24,686 bases of DNA from a virus: the IMG/VR virus record IMGVR_UViG_3300042319_001613, positions 1-24,686 of that record. One strand, 5' to 3'. Below, piece by piece: positions 22,287-24,686 of the stretch (positions are counted from its first letter, which is position 1; every line of letters starts with the position of its first letter). The position numbers and the translations under genes were made by a program. The notes under the pieces were generated by a model. The model was not told the DNA's origin. It was given only the letters and a program-made list of their open reading frames with translations, and ran no database searches.

Positions 22287-22348
22287 GGCTAACCCTTCAC
22301 TGAGCCCCGGACCCGCTAAAGCGGGCCGGGTTAGTTCGGCCGTTAGGC
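22287..22348 (+). other. attC: attC1 recombination site (62 bp)
   Basis: The cores are GGCTAAC (22287-22293) and GTTAGGC (22342-22348), with inner arms GGACCCGCT and AGCGGGCC forming a short stem and a small loop. The left core departs from the RYYYAAC consensus at its second base. No start codon lies in this short site. Confidence 0.8.
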
Positions 22349-22352
22349 GCCA

Positions 22353-22616
22353 TCAGTATTCGACGCGCTCAATGGTGAACTCGTGTTCGCAGTGCTCGCA
22401 CGTCACCTCCCAGCCTTCGAGCTTGTCCCAGTCGTTCGTGAAGATGCGGCGCGCAATGTCGTGCTCGCAGTCGTGCTGTGCGCGGGCCAGGTCGTTGCTC
22501 TCCCCGCACTTCGGGCAGTCAACATGCAGGCTCCAGTCAAGCAGCGCGGTCGGCCTCTTCGCTCCGTCACCAGCGCCTAACCCTTCGCTCAAGCGCCGAC
22601 CGCAAACGGCGGTCAC
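22353..22616 (-). CDS. Cassette 2 zinc-ribbon protein
   Basis: The frame is open from inside attC2. I choose GTG at 22616, in the attC terminal loop, by analogy with cassettes 3, 4 and 6; this gives 87 residues. Another GTG at 22652 and a CTG near 22545 (AGAGG upstream) are possible. The N-terminal part (VTAVCGRRLSEGLG) is attC-encoded. The folded part has VDCPKCGES and VTCEHCEHEF, two CxxC pairs ~40 residues apart that would form a zinc ribbon. It may bind nucleic acid or protein. The stop is four bases from attC1. Confidence 0.6.
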   Translation of the reverse strand: MTAVCGRRLSEGLGAGDGAKRPTALLDWSLHVDCPKCGESNDLARAQHDCEHDIARRIFTNDWDKLEGWEVTCEHCEHEFTIERVEY

Positions 22617-22659
22617 GTTGTCTCTGTGGCTTGCGTCGGCCGTAGCTCCCACGTTAGGC
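22575..22659 (+). other. attC: attC2 recombination site (85 bp)
   Basis: The cores are GCCTAAC (22575-22581) and GTTAGGC (22653-22659), with left arm CGCTCAAGCGCCGAC and right arm GTCGGCCGTAGCTCC. The loop includes a possible GTG start for the reversed gene of cassette 2. Confidence 0.85.
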
Positions 22660-22998
22660 CTCTTCAGTCACGATCATTTGACGCCCGAAACAACCATCCA
22701 CCTCGTAGCAGTTGACAAGGTATGTGCCCGCGTATGTTGGATTGCTGCTCCATTTGGGCGGCCCTATCTTTGCCCAATCAACGCCAGCCACGATAACAGC
22801 CGCTTCGCGCGGAGTGTCGGCCGACACAATCCGGGTGTTCTGCGTTGCCTCTCCAATCCAATCAACAGCGAACCTTTTATGGTTTCTGTGGGCAAACCTT
22901 TCTGCCCTTCGGCGCATAGCATCGTCTGCTAGCCTTTCGCGGTCGAGGCCTAACCCCTCGCTCAAGCCGAGCACTGCCGGCGTACTTTCTGTGGTCAT
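22654..22998 (-). CDS. Cassette 3 hypothetical protein, start inside attC3
   Basis: The ATG at 22998 lies in the terminal loop of attC3 with AGGAG (23004-23008) five bases upstream, a strong ribosome site. The TAA stop is the complement of bases 22654-22656, the TTA of the attC2 core G/TTAGGC. The gene thus fills its cassette from core to loop. The 114-residue product starts MTTESTPAVLGLSEGLGLDR, in which LSEGLG comes from the attC left arm. A charged helix (DDAMRRRAERFAHRNHKR) and a mixed alpha/beta C-terminus (REAAVIVAGVDWAKIG, YLVNCYEVDGCFGRQ) follow. I recognise no family. Confidence 0.78.
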   Translation of the reverse strand: MTTESTPAVLGLSEGLGLDRERLADDAMRRRAERFAHRNHKRFAVDWIGEATQNTRIVSADTPREAAVIVAGVDWAKIGPPKWSSNPTYAGTYLVNCYEVDGCFGRQMIVTEEA

Positions 22999-23043
22999 TT
23001 CAACTCCTGTGCCGGCAGTGCCGGCTTAGCTCAAACGTTAGGC
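22948..23043 (+). other. attC: attC3 recombination site (96 bp) containing a start codon and ribosome site
   Basis: The cores are GCCTAAC (22948-22954) and GTTAGGC (23037-23043). The left arm GCTCAAGCCG has one more C than the complement of the right arm (GCTAAGCCG). The inner stem CACTGCCGGC / GCCGGCAGTG extends the hairpin. The loop (about 22983-23010) carries the Shine-Dalgarno sequence and ATG of the reversed cassette-3 gene. Confidence 0.9.
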
Positions 23044-23337
23044 CCCGGCCGGCTTGGTCAGCCCGCCACTGCCGCCGCAATCGTGGCAAGGGTCGCCATC
23101 GTCCAGATCGCCAGTGCCGCTGCAAGTTCTGCACGGGTGCAGCGGGCGCACGCCAGCGCGCGTCATCTTGGCGGGCGTCGTGTAGGTATCGCGGTAATCG
23201 CTCGTCGCCTTGTCGCTTTGCAGCCATTCGTCGCTGACAACAAGCCCCCGGTCGTCCATCCAGTGCGTGGGCCTAACCCCCTCGCTCAGCCCCCGACCTG
23301 CGTCGGCGTTGGGGCTTTGGTTCGCTTCGTGTTTCAT
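23038..23337 (-). CDS. Cassette 4 DnaJ-type cysteine-motif protein, start inside attC4
   Basis: The ATG at 23337 is in the terminal loop of attC4, with AAGGAGGC seven to eight bases upstream. The TAA stop is the complement of the attC3 core TTA (23038-23040). The 99-residue product contains the attC-encoded GRGLSEGVRP near its N-terminus. Its centre is polar (DKATSDYRDTYTTPAKMTRA). The C-terminal part has CRTCSGTGDL and PCHDCGGSGG, two CxxCxGxG-type repeats like those in the zinc-binding centre of DnaJ. It has no J domain, so it is probably a small zinc protein rather than a chaperone. Confidence 0.78.
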   Translation of the reverse strand: MKHEANQSPNADAGRGLSEGVRPTHWMDDRGLVVSDEWLQSDKATSDYRDTYTTPAKMTRAGVRPLHPCRTCSGTGDLDDGDPCHDCGGSGGLTKPAGA

Positions 23338-23376
23338 GGTCTCGCCTCCTTGTCGGGGTTAGCTCGCACGTTAGGC
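23271..23376 (+). other. attC: attC4 recombination site (106 bp) containing a start codon and ribosome site
   Basis: The cores are GCCTAAC (23271-23277) and GTTAGGC (23370-23376). The left arm CGCTCAGCCCCCGAC again has an extra C compared with the right arm (GCTAACCCCGAC in complement). The large loop holds the Shine-Dalgarno sequence and ATG of the reversed cassette-4 gene. Confidence 0.88.
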
Positions 23377-23378
23377 CA

Positions 23379-23717
23379 CTACAGCAGCCCGTAGGCGTGC
23401 GGCTGCATCGGTGTGGGGCCGTACTCTTCCGGCCCGTCGCCGCCATCCTCTACGCGCTCTTCATCTTCGTCGGGCGGCGGCGGCTCCATGCCGTGCGGGC
23501 AGTGGCGCACGCAGTCAGCGTGTCCTGGCCCGCCCGGCTCGCCGTAGTCGTACTCGCCAGTTTTCAGGTCCACGTACACAGCCTGCGAGCAGTTGTCCCA
23601 ATCCAGCGGGCAGCGTCTGCCGCCCTCGATTTGCCATAGCCTCGCGCCGTGGCTCACCTGGCCTTCAGTGCCGGCCAGTTGCATCGCGGCGGTTATCAGG
23701 TCGTTCAGTGTTTGCAT
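23379..23717 (-). CDS. Cassette 5 hypothetical protein (112 aa)
   Basis: The ATG at 23717, preceded by AGAGGA, lies 30 bases left of attC5, so the whole gene is in the cassette body. The product has a helical start (MQTLNDLITAAMQLAGTEGQ). Then come four cysteines (RRCPLDWDNCSQ, ADCVRHCPHG), possibly metal-binding, and an acidic proline-rich tail (PPPPDEDEERVEDGGD). It stops three bases from the attC4 core. I recognise no family. Like its neighbours it runs opposite to the attC polarity. Confidence 0.72.
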   Translation of the reverse strand: MQTLNDLITAAMQLAGTEGQVSHGARLWQIEGGRRCPLDWDNCSQAVYVDLKTGEYDYGEPGGPGHADCVRHCPHGMEPPPPDEDEERVEDGGDGPEEYGPTPMQPHAYGLL

Positions 23718-23746
23718 GCCTTGGTCCTCTCGCTTCGGAAACAGTG

Positions 23747-23821
23747 GCCTAACTGGTCGCTCAAGGGCGACCTCCTACGGGCCTGCGGCCCTACGTCGGC
23801 GCCTTAGCTCCAACGTTAGGC
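23747..23821 (+). other. attC: attC5 recombination site (75 bp)
   Basis: The cores are GCCTAAC (23747-23753) and GTTAGGC (23815-23821), with left arm CGCTCAAGGGCG against right arm CGCCTTAGC. The inner stem GGGCC/GGCCC closes a small loop with no start codon. The reversed cassette-6 gene reads through the right core and stops inside this site (23791-23793). Confidence 0.87.
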
Positions 23822-24138
23822 CCGCATACCCGCTCGATGAAGCGCAGGCCCATGCCGAGGGGTACACGATCACCGTAAGCGCTAAACAGCGTCGGTTCAA
23901 AAAGCACGGTGCGCTGCGTGATCTCTGCAATCGTCAGCGTCACGCATACCGTCGCGCCATTACGCAGGATGTGCCACGTTTCGCCGGGTTTCGGTGTCAC
24001 GCATCTATCAACGTTGGTGCATAGGCCAGGTGTCGGGCAGGCAAGGCACGGGCTCACCACCAACGGGCCTAACCCCTCGCTCAAGCGCGACCCATCGCGG
24101 TGGGTGGCGTCGTCTGCACTCGGTAGCTTCTCAGTCAT
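23791..24138 (-). CDS. Cassette 6 hypothetical protein, start inside attC6, stop inside attC5
   Basis: The ATG at 24138 lies in the loop of attC6, with AAAGGAAG four bases upstream. The 115-residue product begins MTEKLPSADDATHRDGSRLS, followed by the attC-encoded LSEGLG. It then has a cysteine-containing segment (VSPCLACPTPGLCTNVDRCV) and a small beta-rich domain (KPGETWHILRNGATVCVTLT, RTVLFEPTLFSAYGDRVPLG). The last ~10 residues (GPNVGAKAPT) are encoded by the right arm of attC5, so both ends of this protein come from recombination-site DNA. The frame is open upstream to 24363, but that part belongs to a different gene. I recognise no family. Confidence 0.75.
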   Translation of the reverse strand: MTEKLPSADDATHRDGSRLSEGLGPLVVSPCLACPTPGLCTNVDRCVTPKPGETWHILRNGATVCVTLTIAEITQRTVLFEPTLFSAYGDRVPLGMGLRFIERVCGPNVGAKAPT

Positions 24139-24185
24139 CGGTCTTCCTTTGCGCCGCGCTGGGCGGCTTAGCTCGAACGTTAGGG
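24067..24185 (+). other. attC: attC6 recombination site (119 bp) containing a start codon and ribosome site
   Basis: The cores are GCCTAAC (24067-24073) and GTTAGGG (24179-24185); the last base departs from consensus. The left arm GCTCAAGCGCGACCC carries the extra C compared with the complement of the right arm (GCTAAGCCGCCC). The long loop contains the Shine-Dalgarno sequence and ATG of the cassette-6 gene. Confidence 0.85.
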
Positions 24186-24363
24186 CGCACGCGGCGGGCG
24201 CAGCTTGTGCGCCTTCAGCAGCGCGGCTTCGATCAACTCCGCAGGCGTCTCGGGCTGCTCTGCCATCCACTGCACTAGCCATGTGGGCAGGCGTAGCGGG
24301 ACGTTGACGCGGCGCAGGCCGGGTGGTGCGGGGGGGCGCCCCCCCTTTGCTTTTGTCGTTCAT
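24180..24363 (-). pseudogene. Cassette 7 small DNA-binding-like gene with a +1 frameshift in a G tract
   Basis: The ATG at 24363 starts MNDKSKGG. Seven G residues (complement of 24339-24345) then shift the frame. With six Gs the frame would continue as RPPAPPGLRRVNVPLRLPTW, then LVQWMAEQPETPAELIEAAL and LKAHKLRPPRAP, stopping at the TAA formed by the attC6 core (24180-24182). That would be a ~60-residue protein with a strand-helix-helix pattern, like ribbon-helix-helix antitoxins or repressors. A palindromic run (seven G, CG, seven C in complement) makes slippage or a sequencing error plausible. It overlaps the upstream gene by ATGA. Confidence 0.6.
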
Positions 24364-24662
24364 GCTTCAATCACGCAGCAATCGACGCGACCGTCTGCAT
24401 GCACTCGATGGCACCACACACCGGGGAAGCGGCCATAAACCTGCGCCTTGCAGCCAAGCACCACGTAGGCCGGCTTGCCTTGCTTTTGCGCGACAGCTTG
24501 CGCGCGCAAAGCGGACTTGACGAAAGGCGCGTGGATCGTGGTCACTGTCCAGGCAGCAACAGCGCACCGCTCGCGCTCTGCGGCCACGCGCGCATCTGCC
24601 CACGCCTGCAAACGATGGGCTGCCAGTTCATCAGGCAACTCGTCGCGGATGTATTGCGGCAT
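24360..24662 (-). CDS. Cassette 7 hypothetical protein, possibly extending past the right edge
   Basis: This is a 100-residue product from ATG 24662 (GGAG three bases upstream). The frame has no stop before the window edge, so a start further right is possible. The N-terminal half is helical and acidic (PDELAAHRLQAWADARVAAE, then RERCA), as in many small phage accessory proteins. The C-terminal half is strand-rich with cysteines (YVVLGCKAQVYGRFPGVWCH, RVDCCVIEA). Its stop overlaps the ATG of the frameshifted 24180-24363 gene, so cassette 7 carries two coupled genes. I recognise no family. Confidence 0.65.
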   Translation of the reverse strand: MPQYIRDELPDELAAHRLQAWADARVAAERERCAVAAWTVTTIHAPFVKSALRAQAVAQKQGKPAYVVLGCKAQVYGRFPGVWCHRVHADGRVDCCVIEA

Positions 24663-24686
24663 CCGCTCCGGTGGCGTCAGCGGCCG

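Larger units (their letters stand above)
21951..24686 (+). mobile_element. Integron gene-cassette array without visible integrase
   Basis: Six attC sites, each bounded by GCCTAAC- and GTTAGGC-type cores, divide this region into seven cassettes of roughly 310-450 bases; the last is cut by the window edge. In the sites at 22948, 23271, 23747 and 24067 the left arm contains a C that is missing from the right arm (GCTCAAG against GCTAAG). This is the extrahelical base that sets attC polarity, so the array reads left to right. All credible genes read right to left. Neither intI nor attI is in the window. The left end has no good core site; G/TTTTTC at 21950 is a possible secondary insertion point. 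The next gene to the left is phage-plasmid DNA. Confidence 0.88.

Noticed and set aside
22192-24307. Plus-strand frames through the cassettes containing NPSLK-type sequence
   Set aside because: NPSLK is the forward translation of the attC left arm; these frames run across cassette borders and lack ribosome sites, while the minus-strand frames have them.
23791-24363. A single 190-codon minus-strand gene across cassettes 6 and 7
   Set aside because: The upper part is the frameshifted cassette-7 gene reading through attC6; the ATG at 24138 with its Shine-Dalgarno sequence is the better start for the cassette-6 protein.
1-24686. tRNA or rRNA genes
   Set aside because: I saw no cloverleaf with a TTCGANNC-type loop and CCA-type end, and no rRNA-like sequence; a covariance-model scan would be needed to exclude them formally.

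Overview
The window looks like part of a temperate phage-plasmid, probably of a beta- or gammaproteobacterial host (a Burkholderiales host is my guess). The guess rests on the moderately high GC content, the IncP/RK2-like TrfA initiator and the GH19 endolysin. No terminase, portal, capsid or integrase gene is visible, so only part of the phage is present. Both window edges cut through genes or end inside an array.

Positions 1-10558 hold a long minus-strand replication, recombination and nucleotide module. In transcription order, reading leftward from 10558, it carries a divergent ThyX, an adenosylcobalamin-dependent ribonucleotide reductase with all catalytic cysteines, a dNTP-pyrophosphohydrolase-like protein, a RecB/Cas4-like nuclease, a small CxxC protein, and a large ATPase-primase. 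It continues with a hypothetical protein, a Sak4-like RecA-family ATPase, a probable ssDNA-binding protein, a hypothetical protein, a RuvC-like resolvase and a partial gene at the left edge. Many neighbours overlap by ATGA. Strong hairpins and terminators separate sub-operons.

Positions 10615-16363 are a plus-strand late segment: a 1335-residue lambda J-type tail-tip protein without the usual N-terminal half, a DUF4376-type protein, and a calcineurin-like phosphoesterase with an N-terminal helix-turn-helix.

Positions 16372-20642 are plasmid-like. There is a TrfA-type initiator (minus strand) facing an intergenic origin with at least eight iterons and a perfect DnaA box. A lysis cassette follows (holin, GH19 endolysin, a holin-like small protein, a zinc-finger protein), and then ParA with a ribbon-helix-helix partner. 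Palindromic repeats (core GTAGGTTGAACCTAC) recur from 18.8 to 21.5 kb and are good candidates for the partition centromere. Minus-strand accessory genes follow: a SpoT/MESH1-like HD protein, an unknown protein and a small lipoprotein.

Positions about 21951-24686 are an array of integron gene cassettes with six attC sites and no integrase or attI in view. The attC polarity, judged from the extra C in the left arm of each site, is plus, yet every credible gene runs on the minus strand. In three cassettes an ATG with a Shine-Dalgarno sequence lies inside the large terminal loop of the cassette's own attC (a fourth has a probable GTG there). In several the stop codon is the TTA of the core G/TTAGGC. 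An attC-encoded peptide (LSEG) therefore sits in the N-termini of unrelated products. This array, carried on a phage-plasmid, is the most unusual feature of the window.
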